From Bradyrhizobium sp. Arg816 (GTDB taxonomy: Bacteria; Pseudomonadota; Alphaproteobacteria; Rhizobiales; Xanthobacteraceae): a stretch of DNA of 64,000 nt. Location of the stretch: assembly GCF_029989365.1 (NCBI RefSeq), contig NZ_JAPRAQ010000024.1:62001-126000 (forward strand), written 5' to 3'. The translations under genes and the position numbers were made by a program. This document shows positions 7,576-20,448 of this stretch, piece by piece (positions within the stretch are counted from its first letter, which is position 1; each line of letters starts with the position of its first letter). The notes beneath the pieces are model-generated. The model was not told the DNA's origin and did not search any database. It saw only the letters and a program-made list of their open reading frames with translations.

Positions 7576-8529
7576 TCAGCCCCAAGGGCCACGGGAAGGA
7601 CCAGGTGAAGGGCCGCGTGAGGACGACTGCCCCCACGGGCTCCGCGGCGGATAGTTTTCGTTGGCACCGACCGACGGCGCCTGCGCACCGAGCTCGGCCG
7701 CGAGCTGCTGGAGCGCCGCGATACGGTTCTGCGTCGAAGGATGGGTGGCGAAGAGATTGTCCACGCCATGGCCCGATAGCGGATTGATGATGAACATGTG
7801 CGCGGTCGCGGGATTGCGCTCGGCATCATAGTTCGGGACCTGATGCGCGGCGCCTTCGATCTTCACCAATGCGGACGCCAGCCACATCGGCTGGCCCGCA
7901 ATGCGCGCGCCGAGATTGTCCGCGGCATATTCGCGGGTGCGGCTGATCGCCATCTGCACCAGCATGGCGCCGATCGGGGCGAGGATCATCATCAGGATCG
8001 AGCCGACGACGCCGGGGCCGTTGTTGCCGCGATTGCCGCCGAAGAACATGCCGAACTGCGCCAGCATCGAGATTGCGCCGGCAATGGTCGCGGTAACAGT
8101 CATCAGCAGCGTGTCGTGATGCTTGATATGCGCGAGCTCGTGCGCGATCACGCCGGCCAGCTCCTCGCGGCTGAGCTGGTTCATCAGGCCGACGGTGACG
8201 GCAACAGCGGCATTCTCGGGATTGCGCCCGGTCGCGAACGCGTTGGGCTGCGCCTCGTCCATCACGAACACGCGCGGCATCGGCAAGCCCGCGCGGCCCG
8301 CAAGCTCGGCGACGAGCCCGACCAGTTCCGGCGCGCTGGCGCGGTCGACCTCATGGGCGCCGTACATGCGGAGCACCATGCGATCGGAGTTCCAGTAGGT
8401 GAAGAGATTGGTCGCGGCGGCAATGACGAGCGCGATCATGGCGCCGGCGGCGCCGCCAATCAGATAGCCGACGCCCATGAACAGGGCGGTGAGGCCTGCG
8501 AGCAGCATTGCGGTCCGAAGATAGTTCAT
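7576..8529 (-). CDS. htpX: Protease HtpX homolog
   Basis: Zinc metalloprotease of the inner membrane (M48 family) that degrades damaged membrane proteins under envelope stress. Residues 130-140 read HELAHIKHHDT with the HExxH zinc site; NAFATGRNPENAAVAVTVGL (96-115) is the family hallmark upstream. There are two N-terminal membrane helices (about 5-45) and two more after the active site. The protein is 317 residues, longer than E. coli HtpX because of a Ser/Pro/Gly/Arg-rich tail typical of rhizobial versions. An ATG at 8529 with GGGAGACGGCC before it is the chosen start rather than the upstream in-frame ATG at 8607. Confidence 0.95.
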   Translation of the reverse strand: MNYLRTAMLLAGLTALFMGVGYLIGGAAGAMIALVIAAATNLFTYWNSDRMVLRMYGAHEVDRASAPELVGLVAELAGRAGLPMPRVFVMDEAQPNAFATGRNPENAAVAVTVGLMNQLSREELAGVIAHELAHIKHHDTLLMTVTATIAGAISMLAQFGMFFGGNRGNNGPGVVGSILMMILAPIGAMLVQMAISRTREYAADNLGARIAGQPMWLASALVKIEGAAHQVPNYDAERNPATAHMFIINPLSGHGVDNLFATHPSTQNRIAALQQLAAELGAQAPSVGANENYPPRSPWGQSSSRGPSPGPSRGPWG

Positions 8530-8657
8530 GGCCGTCTCCCGGGGGCGGCCGCGGGCGAGCCATCGGCCGGCGCCCTTCAGGTAGGGATGACCCCGGCCCG
8601 GGTGCAAGGTTTCAAGGTGCGTCGCGGAGCCGCGGCTATGCCCAACATTGCATTTCC

Positions 8658-8783
8658 GTCATGCCGGGCTTGCCCCGCCTGCGCGGCCGAAGCCGCTTCG
8701 GCGAGGCGAAGGCCCGGGCATCCACGTTCTTCCTCCACACAGGCCCGAAAGGCGTGGACGGCCGGGACAAGCCCGGCCATGAC
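8658..8783. repeat. Palindromic intergenic repeat, GTCATGCCGGG type
   Basis: Begins GTCATGCCGGGCTTG and ends CAAGCCCGGCCATGAC, with an internal TCCACG...CGTGGA arm pair. Lies in the 333 bp between htpX and the divergent lytic transglycosylase; nothing else was seen in that gap apart from the start signals. Confidence 0.8.
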
Positions 8784-8862
8784 GAAGGGATGGTTTGAGG
8801 CGCTCAATTCACCTAAGCTTCAGCAAGATTCCACACGCGCCCTTCTCCCCGCCGGAAACCTC

Positions 8863-10164
8863 ATGCTCCAAACCCGATTTGCGATCGCGGCCGCCGCTCT
8901 GCTCGCCTTCGCCCTCCCCGCCTCCGCCCAGTTCGCGCCACCACCCGCCAAGCCTGCAGCGCCTAGAGCCACAGCGCCGTCGCCGCGCGCAGCGTCGTGC
9001 CACAATGGCGCGAGCTTCGATCGCTTTCTGGCTGATGTGAAGCAACAGGCGGGCGCCGCCGGCGTGTCGCAGCGGACGATATCGGAGGCCTCGCCCTACC
9101 TCGTCTACGACCAGGGCATCGTCAACCGCGACCGCGGCCAGCGCGTGTTCGGCCAGCTCTTCACCGAATTTGCGGGCCGCATGGCCGCGCCCTATCGCAT
9201 GCAGAACGGCCAGCAGCACATCAAGAACCACGCGGCTGCGTTCGCGCGCGCCGAAAAGGAGTACGGCGTGCCGCCGGCGGTGATCGCCGCGTTCTGGGGC
9301 CTCGAGAGCGATTTCGGCGTCAACATGGGCAATCTGCCGACGCTGAAATCGCTGGTGTCGCTGGCCTATGACTGCCGCCGCTCGGAGATGTTCGTGAACG
9401 AGACCATCGCCGCGCTGAAGATCATCGACCGTGGCGATCTCACACCAGACGAGATGGTCGGCTCCTGGGCCGGCGAGCTCGGCCAGACGCAATTCCTGCC
9501 CGTGCATTACGTCAACTACGCCGTCGACTATGACGGCGACGGCCGACGCGATCTCTTGCGCAGCGAGGACGACGTGATCGGCTCGACTGCGAACTACATC
9601 GCCAACGGATTGAAATGGCGGCGCGGCGAGCCGTGGCTCGAAGAGATCAAGGTGCCGCAAAACCTGCCATGGGATCAGACCGACCTCACGGTGCAGCAGC
9701 CGCGCGCGAAATGGGCGCAGCTGGGGGTCACCTATCCCGACGGCCGGCCGCTGCCGAACGACAATCTCGCGGCGTCCGTGCTGCTGCCGATGGGACGCTT
9801 TGGGCCTGCCTTCATGGCGTATGCGAATTTCGCGGCCTACACCGAGTGGAATAATTCGCTGATCTATTCGACCACCGCGGGTTATCTCGCCACCCGCATC
9901 GCGGGCGCGGCGCCGATGCGCAAGCCGGCGGGGCCGGTCGCGCAACTGCCGTTCAATGAGCTCAAGCAATTGCAGCAGCTCCTGGTCCAGGCCGGCTTCA
10001 ATGTCGGCAAGGTCGACGGCGTGCTGGGCCAGCAGAGCCGTGCCGCCGTGAAGGCGATGCAGATCAAATACGGCCTGCCCGCCGATTCCTGGCCGACCGC
10101 CGAGCTGCTCGCACGGATGCGCGGCGGCACGGCCCAGGCGCAGCCACAGGCGACGATCCGCTAA
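8863..10164 (+). CDS. Lytic murein transglycosylase (MltB/SLT_2 family) with peptidoglycan-binding domain
   Basis: Cleaves glycan strands of peptidoglycan in the periplasm to give 1,6-anhydromuramic ends. 433 residues: signal peptide 1 to about 22 (cleavage after ASA), Pro/Ala-rich linker 25-45, catalytic SLT_2 domain about 50-340 with the catalytic Glu148 in FWGLESDFG, and a C-terminal PG_binding_1 domain about 365-425 (LKQLQQLLVQAGFNVGKVDG). No lipobox is seen, so it is soluble rather than a lipoprotein. The frame is open for a kilobase upstream, but the ATG at 8863 is the only one giving the signal peptide. Confidence 0.92.
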   Translation: MLQTRFAIAAAALLAFALPASAQFAPPPAKPAAPRATAPSPRAASCHNGASFDRFLADVKQQAGAAGVSQRTISEASPYLVYDQGIVNRDRGQRVFGQLFTEFAGRMAAPYRMQNGQQHIKNHAAAFARAEKEYGVPPAVIAAFWGLESDFGVNMGNLPTLKSLVSLAYDCRRSEMFVNETIAALKIIDRGDLTPDEMVGSWAGELGQTQFLPVHYVNYAVDYDGDGRRDLLRSEDDVIGSTANYIANGLKWRRGEPWLEEIKVPQNLPWDQTDLTVQQPRAKWAQLGVTYPDGRPLPNDNLAASVLLPMGRFGPAFMAYANFAAYTEWNNSLIYSTTAGYLATRIAGAAPMRKPAGPVAQLPFNELKQLQQLLVQAGFNVGKVDGVLGQQSRAAVKAMQIKYGLPADSWPTAELLARMRGGTAQAQPQATIR

Positions 10165-10178
10165 ATAATCTATCCGTC

Positions 10179-10279
10179 GTCATGCCCCGCGAAGGCGGGG
10201 CATCCAGTACTCCGCAGCCCCTCGATTCAATCACAGGCGTCTCGGCGTACTGGATCGCCCGGTCAAGCCGGGCGATGAC
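10179..10279. repeat. Palindromic intergenic repeat, family A copy 2
   Basis: Same outer arms (GTCATGCCCCGC...GGGCGATGAC) and CCAGTA/TACTGGAT inner arms as the copy at 4663. It directly follows the transglycosylase stop. The rest of the gap to 10430 holds no recognisable gene. Confidence 0.85.
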
Positions 10280-10430
10280 AGCGAGGGTGTGGTTGCGACG
10301 ACACTGTGGGTGCGGCTCGCTAGAATTTTCGCACCGCACAAGCCGCTCTCGCGATTGTAATTTTCCATGAGGCTCCCATGTGAGTGGCTCAGGTTTCTCC
10401 TGAGTTTTCCCTCATTCGAGCGAGCATCAC

Positions 10431-10934
10431 ATGTCCTTCCACGACGCCGTCGTCCCCGCTTATTTGCAAATGCTGAACAGCCTCATTGGCCTGCTCGCCA
10501 AGGCCGAGGTGCATTGCGCGGCCAAAAAAATCGATCCGGCCGTCCTGCTCGGCTCTCGCCTGTTTCCGGACATGCTGCCGCTGTCGAAGCAGATCCAGCT
10601 CGTCAGCGATTTCGCCTCCAAGGGCTGCGCGCGGCTGACGCATAGCGAAGTGCCCTCGACGCCCGACACGGAAAAGACGTTCGAGGAGCTGAAGCAGCGG
10701 CTCGCCAAGACGATCGACTACGTCAAATCGTTCAAGCCGGAGCAGTTCGAAGGCGCCGACACCAGGGACGTGACCTTCCCGGCCGGCCCGGACCGGTCCA
10801 TGACGTTCAAGGGCCAGCAATTCTTCAGTGCGGTGTCGCTGCCGAACTTCTATTTCCACGCCGCGACCGCCCACGGCATCATGCGTCACAACGGCGTCGA
10901 GATCGGCAAGCGCGATTTCCTCGGCGCGAACTGA
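10431..10934 (+). CDS. DUF1993 family protein
   Basis: 167 residues beginning MSFHDAVVPAYLQML. The pattern of an N-terminal helix with L-x-x-L-L-x-K-A, then LFPDMLPLSKQIQ, and the late PNFYFHAATAHGIMRHNGV segment is that of DUF1993, a four-helix family distantly like DinB. In DinB proteins conserved His residues bind metal; here FHAATAH supplies two. Function is unknown. The ATG at 10431 follows GAGCGAGCATC. It reads alone between a repeat and the ene-reductase. Confidence 0.85.
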   Translation: MSFHDAVVPAYLQMLNSLIGLLAKAEVHCAAKKIDPAVLLGSRLFPDMLPLSKQIQLVSDFASKGCARLTHSEVPSTPDTEKTFEELKQRLAKTIDYVKSFKPEQFEGADTRDVTFPAGPDRSMTFKGQQFFSAVSLPNFYFHAATAHGIMRHNGVEIGKRDFLGAN

Positions 10935-11112
10935 TTTGCCAAATCGCACGACGCCGTAGCAGAATTCTGCTGCCGCGGCCGAAATTGCACATCAATTATG
11001 CTGCGCGGGCCTTGCCGCGCAGCTCGCCTGCACTTTCCGTATGGCTCATCACTTGCGCTGATTGCCGCAATGCACAAGTGTTCCGGATCTCTCACCGCCT
11101 GGAAGCATTCCC

Positions 11113-12213
11113 ATGAGCCGTCCGACCAAATTGCTAGAGACCTACAAGCTCGGCCCGATCACGCTGGCGAACCGCCTCGTGATGGCGCCGCTGACGCGCA
11201 ACCGCGCCGCGCCCGGCACATTCGTGCCGAGCCCGCTCGCCGCCGATTATTACGGCCAGCGCGCCTCCGCAGGTCTCCTGGTCACCGAAGCAAGCCAGAT
11301 CTCGCAGCAGGGCCAAGGCTACCAGGACACGCCCGGCATCTACAGCAAGGACCAGGTCGCCGGCTGGCGCAAGGTCACCGAGCGCGTGCACGAGCGCGGC
11401 GGCAAGATCTTCATCCAGCTCTGGCATGTCGGCCGTATCTCGCATGTCGATCTCCAGGCCAATGGCGCAGCCCCGGTGGCGCCGAGCGCGATCCGCGCCA
11501 AGGGCAAGACCTTCGTGAACGGCACCTTCGCCGACGTCTCCGAGCCCCGTGCGCTCGAGCTCTCCGAACTTCCCGGCATCATCGACGACTTCAAGCGCGC
11601 CACCAAGAATGCGCTCGAAGCCGGTTTCGACGGCGTCGAGATCCACGGCGCCAACGGCTATCTGCTCGACCAGTTCGCGAGGGACGGCGCCAACAAGCGC
11701 ACCGATGCTTACGGCGGCTCCATCGAAAACCGCGCGCGGCTGATGCTGGAGGTCTCCAGGGCTGTTGCCGCCGAGGCCGGCGCCGACCGCACCGGCATCC
11801 GCATCTCGCCGGTGACGCCGGCCAACGACCTCTCCGATTCCAATCCGCAGGCCTTGTTCGATCACATCGTCGACGGCCTCAGCGCGCTCAAGCTGGTCTA
11901 TCTGCACGTGGTCGAAGGCGCCACCGGCGGTCCGCGCGACATCGCCCCGTTCGACTATGCGGACCTGCGCAAGCGCTTCTCCGGAGCCTACATCGCCAAC
12001 AACGGCTACGACTTCGATCTCGCGACCAAGGTGCTGGACGCGAACGCGGCCGATCTCATCGCCTTCGGCAAGCCGTTCATCTCCAACCCCGACCTCGTCG
12101 AACGGCTGAAGACGGGCGCGGCGCTGAACGATTGGGACAAGAACACGTTCTATGGCGGCGGCGCGAAGGGGTATACGGATTATCCGACGCTGGCGGCCGA
12201 GCCGGCGGAGTAG
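11113..12213 (+). CDS. Alkene reductase of the old yellow enzyme family
   Basis: FMN-dependent NAD(P)H:ene-reductase that reduces activated C=C bonds (enones, N-ethylmaleimide, nitrate esters) in the cytoplasm. The 366 residues form a single TIM barrel with the OYE signatures ANRLVMAPLTRNRA near the N-terminus (FMN site), the substrate-binding HVGRISH segment, HGANGYLLDQF, and TDAYGGSIENRARL. The start at 11113 (MSRPTKLLE) has GGAAGCATTCCC upstream and matches NemA-type proteins. No regulator is adjacent. The physiological substrate cannot be read from sequence. Confidence 0.92.
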   Translation: MSRPTKLLETYKLGPITLANRLVMAPLTRNRAAPGTFVPSPLAADYYGQRASAGLLVTEASQISQQGQGYQDTPGIYSKDQVAGWRKVTERVHERGGKIFIQLWHVGRISHVDLQANGAAPVAPSAIRAKGKTFVNGTFADVSEPRALELSELPGIIDDFKRATKNALEAGFDGVEIHGANGYLLDQFARDGANKRTDAYGGSIENRARLMLEVSRAVAAEAGADRTGIRISPVTPANDLSDSNPQALFDHIVDGLSALKLVYLHVVEGATGGPRDIAPFDYADLRKRFSGAYIANNGYDFDLATKVLDANAADLIAFGKPFISNPDLVERLKTGAALNDWDKNTFYGGGAKGYTDYPTLAAEPAE

Positions 12214-12230
12214 TCTCCACCCATGACGGT

Positions 12231-12393
12231 GTCATGCCCCGCGACCCGGCTACGCCAAGGCTTCGCCGGGGCTGCGGTCCAGGGCGCCGAAGCTTTAGCG
12301 TAGGCGGCAGGCGGGGCATCCAGTAACCACCGGCAGCGAGATCTAATCGCGGGGCCGCGGCGTACTGGATCGTCCGCCTTCGCGGACGATGAC
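12231..12393. repeat. Palindromic intergenic repeat, family A copy 3 (expanded)
   Basis: Same ends as the copies at 4663 and 10179 (GTCATGCCCCGCG; CGCGGACGATGAC), but about 60 bp longer because the left arm carries an insert containing CGAAGC and CTACGC pairs. Lies between convergent ene-reductase and glpV. Confidence 0.8.
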
Positions 12394-12420
12394 ACCGAGA
12401 ATGTGGAACGTATGTGCCAC

Positions 12421-12450
12421 AAAGAAAAAGGCCGGGATCGCTCCCGGCCT
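12421..12450 (-). terminator. Rho-independent terminator of the glp operon
   Basis: Perfect 9-bp stem AGGCCGGGA (12429-12437), loop TCGC, TCCCGGCCT (12442-12450). Read on the minus strand it is followed by TTTTTCTTT. It lies 27 bp beyond the glpV stop. Confidence 0.9.
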
Positions 12451-12477
12451 TTCGTGTTTGATGACGCTACGCGCCGC

Positions 12478-14274
<1,797 letters not shown>

Positions 14275-14350
14275 GTTGTTCCTCCGTTGCAGCGACAAAA
14301 TTTTATACAGGCCCGGGTTGCCCCCGGACCTGGCCGTCCCTTCGCGAGCT

Positions 14351-14680
14351 TCAGACCGTGCGAAAAATGAGCACGGCCGTGGCCAGCGAAATCCCACTTG
14401 CGAGCCACAGGCTCGAAATCTCAAAACCTTCCTCGCCGATCGGCAGGGTGGCGAGTATATCGGTGCCGGCGAAGGCGATCCACAGAAGGTGGATGACGGC
14501 CGCCGTGATCAGCGAGATGAACAGGCGGTCGCCCCGCGTCGTCGGAATGCTGAGCACGCCGACGCGCTCGGCTTCGGGATAGACCGCGGCAAGATACGTC
14601 ATGACCGCGAGGGTGCAGGCGAGCGCCACGAAAAAGATCGCGGTCGGCAGCGTCCAGGCCATCCATGCAATAGATTCCAT
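14351..14680 (-). CDS. glpU: Small membrane protein of the glycerol transporter (DUF2160)
   Basis: 109 residues with three membrane helices (about 6-32, 51-73 and 86-107). The family (DUF2160) is found inside rhizobial glycerol ABC operons, where the gene is called glpU; its molecular role is not established, and an accessory subunit of the permease is a reasonable inference. It lies 10 bp after the glpQ stop and 76 bp before the glpV start, all in the same direction. Confidence 0.82.
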   Translation of the reverse strand: MESIAWMAWTLPTAIFFVALACTLAVMTYLAAVYPEAERVGVLSIPTTRGDRLFISLITAAVIHLLWIAFAGTDILATLPIGEEGFEISSLWLASGISLATAVLIFRTV

Positions 14681-14690
14681 CGATGCCTCC

Positions 14691-16470
<1,780 letters not shown>

Positions 16471-16471
<1 letters not shown>

Positions 16472-17556
16472 CAGGCGGCTCCCTCCACCAGAAGGCTGTC
16501 GGCATAGACGTGGACATGCGCCGGATCGAATCTCAGCCCGGCGGTGCCGTCCGCGCTAGTGAAGCCCGCCGGCGCGCGTGCCGCGATCTTGGCCTCGCCG
16601 ATGCGGACGCGCGCGAAGCGGATGCGGCCGAGGTCGTCGATGCGGTCGATCTTCGCACTGAGCAATCCGGGTGCGGGCGCGACGGCGTCGACGAACTCCG
16701 GACGCACGCCGATCTCGATCTTGGCGCCGGCAGGCAGGTTGTCATAACTGCGGTTGAGCGCGATGACATTCCCGCCGATGCGCGCCTCGCGACCCCTAAC
16801 CTCGGCCGGCAGGATGTTCATGCCGGGCGAGCCGATGAAATAGCCCACGAAGGTGTGCGCCGGCTTGTCGAACAGCTCGGCGGGCGTCCCGCTCTGCACC
16901 ACGCGGCCGTCATGCATGACGACAACGGTGTCGGCGAAGGTCAGCGCCTCGGTCTGGTCGTGGGTGACGTAGATCATCGTCAGGTCGAGCTCGCGATGCA
17001 GCGCCTTCAGCTTGGAGCGGAGCTGCCATTTCAGCTCGGGATCGATCACGGTCAGCGGCTCGTCGAACAGCACTGCGGCGACGTCGGAGCGGACCAGGCC
17101 GCGGCCGAGCGAGATTTTTTGCTTGGCATCCGCCGTGAGGCGCGTCGCCTTGCGGTTGAGATAGGGCTCAAGGTCGAGCAGGCGGCCGATCTCGGCGACA
17201 CGCTTGTCGATCTCGGCCTTCGGTACGCCGCGGTTCTTCAGCGGAAACGCCAGGTTCTGCCCCACCGTCATGGTGTCGTAGATCACCGGAAACTGGAACA
17301 CCTGGGCGATGTTGCGCTTCTGGGTTGACAGCGGTGTGATGTCCTGGCCGTCGAACAGGATTTTCCCCCGCGACGGCGTGATGATGCCGGAGATGACGTT
17401 GAGCAGCGTGGTCTTGCCGCAGCCGGACGGCCCGAGCAGCGCGTAAGCGCCGCCCTGCCGCCAAGTCATGGTTACCGGCTTCAGCGCAAAGCTTTCCTGC
17501 GGCGCATCATTGCCGCCGTAGGAATGGGCGAGATCGACGAGGTCAATGCGGGCCAT
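16471..17556 (-). CDS. glpT: Glycerol ABC transporter ATPase with degenerate signature motif
   Basis: 361-residue ABC ATPase. Walker A at 42-49 (GPSGCGKT), Q-loop Gln88, Walker B ending FDE with catalytic Glu166, and the H-loop YVTHDQTEAL (His199) are intact. The ABC signature, however, reads LTADAKQ (140-146) where LSGGQQQ is expected, so the Ser and both Gly that contact ATP in the partner site are gone. A C-terminal TOBE-like regulatory domain follows from about 240. Pairs with GlpS, whose signature is normal. Not the enteric GlpT glycerol-3-phosphate antiporter. The single-base overlap with glpP indicates one transcript. Confidence 0.92.
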
Positions 17557-17568
17557 GTCGCATCTCCC

Positions 17569-18708
17569 TCAAGAGCTTTTCGTTGTTGACGCGTTTTCTT
17601 CACGCGAACCGCTACGCACTTCGCTTGAAAACGCTATGCCCGGCGCAGCGACCAGTCGGTCGGCCGCGTCGAAGACGAAGACATCATTGGGATCGAGCAC
17701 GGCATCGATGGTCTGGCCGGGCTCGAACTCGTGCACGCCGTGTAGCACCGCCACCCAGTTCGATCCGTCGCGGGTCAGATGCACGAAACTCTCCGAACCG
17801 GTGATCTCGGTCACCGTCACCGTGGCGTGGAAGGCATGGCGGTCGGCCTCGCCATTGGCAAGCGCGAGCTGATGGGCGCGGAAGCCGACGCGATAGGCGC
17901 CGTCGGCGAGCGATGAATAGAGACCGGAGGCCGGCGCGGCGATGCCGCCCGCATATTGCACAGAGCCGTTCTTCTTTTCGATGCCGACGAGGTTGAGCGG
18001 CGGATCGGAGAACACCTGGGCGACACGCAGCGTCTGCGGACGGCGGTAGACGTTCGGCGTCTCGCCGATCTGGAGCGCCTGCCCCTGCCACATGCAGACC
18101 GTGTTGCCGCCAAGCAGCAGCGCTTCGGTCGGCTCGGTCGTGGCATAGACGAAGATCGCGCCGGACGCCTCGAAGATGCGCGGCAGCTCGGTACGCAGCT
18201 CCTCGCGCAGCTTGTAGTCGAGATTGGCGAGCGGTTCGTCGAGCAGCACGAGATCGGCGCCCTTCACCAGCGCGCGCGCCATCGCGGTGCGCTGCTGCTG
18301 GCCGCCGGAGAGCTGGAGCGGCGTGCGTTTCAGGAACGGCTCGAGCCGGAGCAGCCGCGCGGCTTCCGCCACGCGCTTCTCGATCTCCTCACGCGGCTTG
18401 CCCTGCACGCGCAAGGGCGAAGCGATGTTCTCGTAGACCGTGAGCGAGGGGTAGTTGATGAACTGCTGATAGACCATCGCGACCGAACGCTGGCGCACGT
18501 CGACACCGGTGACGTCCTTGCCGTTGACCAGCACCTTGCCCGAGGTCGGCTTGTCGAGGCCGGCGAGCAGCCGCATGATCGAGGTCTTGCCCGACAGCGT
18601 CGGCCCGAGCAGCACGTTGAGCGTGCCGCTCTCGAGCATCAGCGAGACGTCGCGGATGTGTGGTATCCCCTCGACGGTCCGGGTCACATGATCGAGCGTC
18701 ACGGTCAT
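17569..18708 (-). CDS. glpS: Glycerol ABC transporter ATPase lacking the H-loop histidine
   Basis: 379-residue ABC ATPase. Walker A is GPTLSGKT (35-42), the signature LSGGQ is normal (133-137), and Walker B LVLLDE ends in Glu158. At the H-loop the sequence is VYATTEPTEAL, so Thr191 stands where the switch His is expected. A C-terminal TOBE-like domain follows. Start: the ATG at 18708 overlaps the glpD stop as ATGA and has GGGAGGACGCCC upstream; the open frame continues further but inside glpD. It is 12 bp ahead of glpT. Confidence 0.92.
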   Translation of the reverse strand: MTVTLDHVTRTVEGIPHIRDVSLMLESGTLNVLLGPTLSGKTSIMRLLAGLDKPTSGKVLVNGKDVTGVDVRQRSVAMVYQQFINYPSLTVYENIASPLRVQGKPREEIEKRVAEAARLLRLEPFLKRTPLQLSGGQQQRTAMARALVKGADLVLLDEPLANLDYKLREELRTELPRIFEASGAIFVYATTEPTEALLLGGNTVCMWQGQALQIGETPNVYRRPQTLRVAQVFSDPPLNLVGIEKKNGSVQYAGGIAAPASGLYSSLADGAYRVGFRAHQLALANGEADRHAFHATVTVTEITGSESFVHLTRDGSNWVAVLHGVHEFEPGQTIDAVLDPNDVFVFDAADRLVAAPGIAFSSEVRSGSREENASTTKSS

Positions 18709-20255
18709 GGGCGTCCTCCCGCTTCCAGCAGGGGACTTTGCGGCACAGTATGGGTTGTAATCCAGTCGTTCAATGCAGCGATCTCGTCGGCAGATAGTCG
18801 CAGGCCAAGCTTGGAGCGGCGCCAGACGATGTCTTCCGCCGTGACCGCCCATTCATTGGCCATGAGGTAGCGGACCTCGCGCTCGGTCAGCGTCGCGCCG
18901 AAGGCCTGGCCGAGATCGGCCGCCGATTTGGCATCGCCGAGCAGCTTGATGGCACGGGTGCCGTAAGCGCGGGCGAGACGCCGGGCGTGCTCGAGACTGA
19001 GGAAGGGATAGCCGCGCTGGAGCTCGGCGATCAGGCCGTCGACGTCGGACACGCCCATGTCGCCGCCGGGCAGCGGCCATTTGCCGGTCCAGCCTTCGCG
19101 CGCTTTCGCACTGCGAAGATAGGGCGCGAGCCGTTCCAGCGCCTCTTCGGCGAGCCGGCGGTAGGTCGTGATCTTGCCGCCATAGATCGAGAGCAGCGGC
19201 ACGCCGCCGGGTGTGTCGAGCTCGAAAACGTAGTCGCGCGTCGCGGCCTTGGCTTCGCTGGCGCCGTCGTCATAAAGCGGTCGCACGCCGGAATAGGTCC
19301 AGACCACGTCCGCTGAAGTCACCGGCTTGGCCAGATATTCGCTCGCGGCGGCGCAGAGGTACTCGATCTCTTCGGGCGTCGCCTTCACCTTGGCGGGATC
19401 GCCGTCATAATCGCGATCGGTGGTGCCGATCAGCGTGAAGTCGTCCTGGTACGGGATCACGAAGATGATGCGGCCGTCCGCGTTCTGGAACATGTAGGCG
19501 CGGTCGTGGTCGTAGAGTTTCTTGACCACGATGTGCGAGCCCTGCACCAGGCGCACCTTGGCTTTCGCGTTGACGCCGGCGCCGCGGCCGAGCACATCCT
19601 CGACCCAGGGGCCGCCGGCATTGACCAGCGCGCGGGCCTGGATCGACGAACGCGCGCCGGTCAGCGTGTCGACCATGCCCACGGTCCAGATGCCCCCGGA
19701 CTGCTTGATATCCGTCGCGCGGGTGCGGGTGCGGATCTCGGCGCCCTTGTCGGCGGCATCGCGCGCGTTGAGCACGACGAGACGGGCGTCGTCGACGAAA
19801 CAGTCGGAATATTCGAACGCGCGGCTGTAGCGGTTCGGGATCAGCGGACGGCCAACCTCGTCACGCCTGAGATCAACCGAACGCGTCGCCGGCAACAGGT
19901 GCCGGCCGCCGATATGGTCATAGAGGAAGAGGCCGAGACGCAGCAGCCAGGCCGGACGCAGGCCGGCGTGATGCGGCAAAACGAAACGCAGGGGACGGAT
20001 GATATGGGGCGCGATGCCCCAGAGGATCTCGCGCTCGATCAGCGCCTCGCGGACCAGGCGAAACTCGTAATATTCGAGATAGCGCAGGCCGCCATGCACC
20101 AGCTTGGTCGACCAGGACGAGGTCCCGCTCGCCAAATCGTTCATTTCGCACAGGAAAACCGTGTTGCCACGGCCCACCGCGTCGCGCGCGATGCCGCAGC
20201 CGTTAACACCGCCTCCGATAATGGCGAGGTCGAAAATACGCTCCAACAGACGCAT
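18705..20255 (-). CDS. glpD: Glycerol-3-phosphate dehydrogenase (FAD)
   Basis: Oxidises sn-glycerol-3-phosphate to dihydroxyacetone phosphate and passes electrons to the quinone pool at the inner membrane. 516 residues; FAD-binding DLAIIGGGVNGCGIARDA (about 9-26), the FAD pattern LASGTSSWSTKLVHGGLRYL (about 42-61), and a C-terminal helical cap domain. The frame opens MRLLERIF; the fourth codon is TTG, and many homologs start at the equivalent of MERIF, so a TTG start at 20246 is possible (GGGGG lies 9 bp upstream of it but almost touches the ATG). First gene of the glp operon, downstream of a putative GlpR operator array. No glycerol kinase gene accompanies it here. Confidence 0.95.
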   Translation of the reverse strand: MRLLERIFDLAIIGGGVNGCGIARDAVGRGNTVFLCEMNDLASGTSSWSTKLVHGGLRYLEYYEFRLVREALIEREILWGIAPHIIRPLRFVLPHHAGLRPAWLLRLGLFLYDHIGGRHLLPATRSVDLRRDEVGRPLIPNRYSRAFEYSDCFVDDARLVVLNARDAADKGAEIRTRTRATDIKQSGGIWTVGMVDTLTGARSSIQARALVNAGGPWVEDVLGRGAGVNAKAKVRLVQGSHIVVKKLYDHDRAYMFQNADGRIIFVIPYQDDFTLIGTTDRDYDGDPAKVKATPEEIEYLCAAASEYLAKPVTSADVVWTYSGVRPLYDDGASEAKAATRDYVFELDTPGGVPLLSIYGGKITTYRRLAEEALERLAPYLRSAKAREGWTGKWPLPGGDMGVSDVDGLIAELQRGYPFLSLEHARRLARAYGTRAIKLLGDAKSAADLGQAFGATLTEREVRYLMANEWAVTAEDIVWRRSKLGLRLSADEIAALNDWITTHTVPQSPLLEAGGRP

Positions 20256-20287
20256 CCCCCGGGACCGCTCGTTCCTTCGAGCGACTA

Positions 20288-20356
20288 CTTTCGTTTTTGA
20301 TTAGATCATACCGAAAAACGAAAGCAAGATGAAAGAGAGGCGAAAGGAAGTGAAAG
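20288..20356. promoter_or_regulatory. Putative GlpR operator array upstream of glpD
   Basis: CTTTCGTTTTT (20288-20298) is exactly mirrored by AAAAACGAAAG (20314-20324), an 11-bp inverted repeat with a 15-bp spacer. The right arm is the first of four GAAAG boxes at 20320, 20331, 20342 and 20352, spaced 11, 11 and 10 bp, one helical turn each. DeoR/GlpR-type repressors bind TTTCG/CGAAA-rich repeats, and a glpR gene lies just upstream. Assignment to GlpR is inferred from position and sequence type. Confidence 0.6.
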
Positions 20357-20448
20357 AGGAACTTTTTTAACGCCAATGCGGCGGAGAAATCGGCAGGAGA
20401 ACGGCCAAGTTTGGAGGCAAAAGGCTTGATCGAACAGCACCGCAGGAC

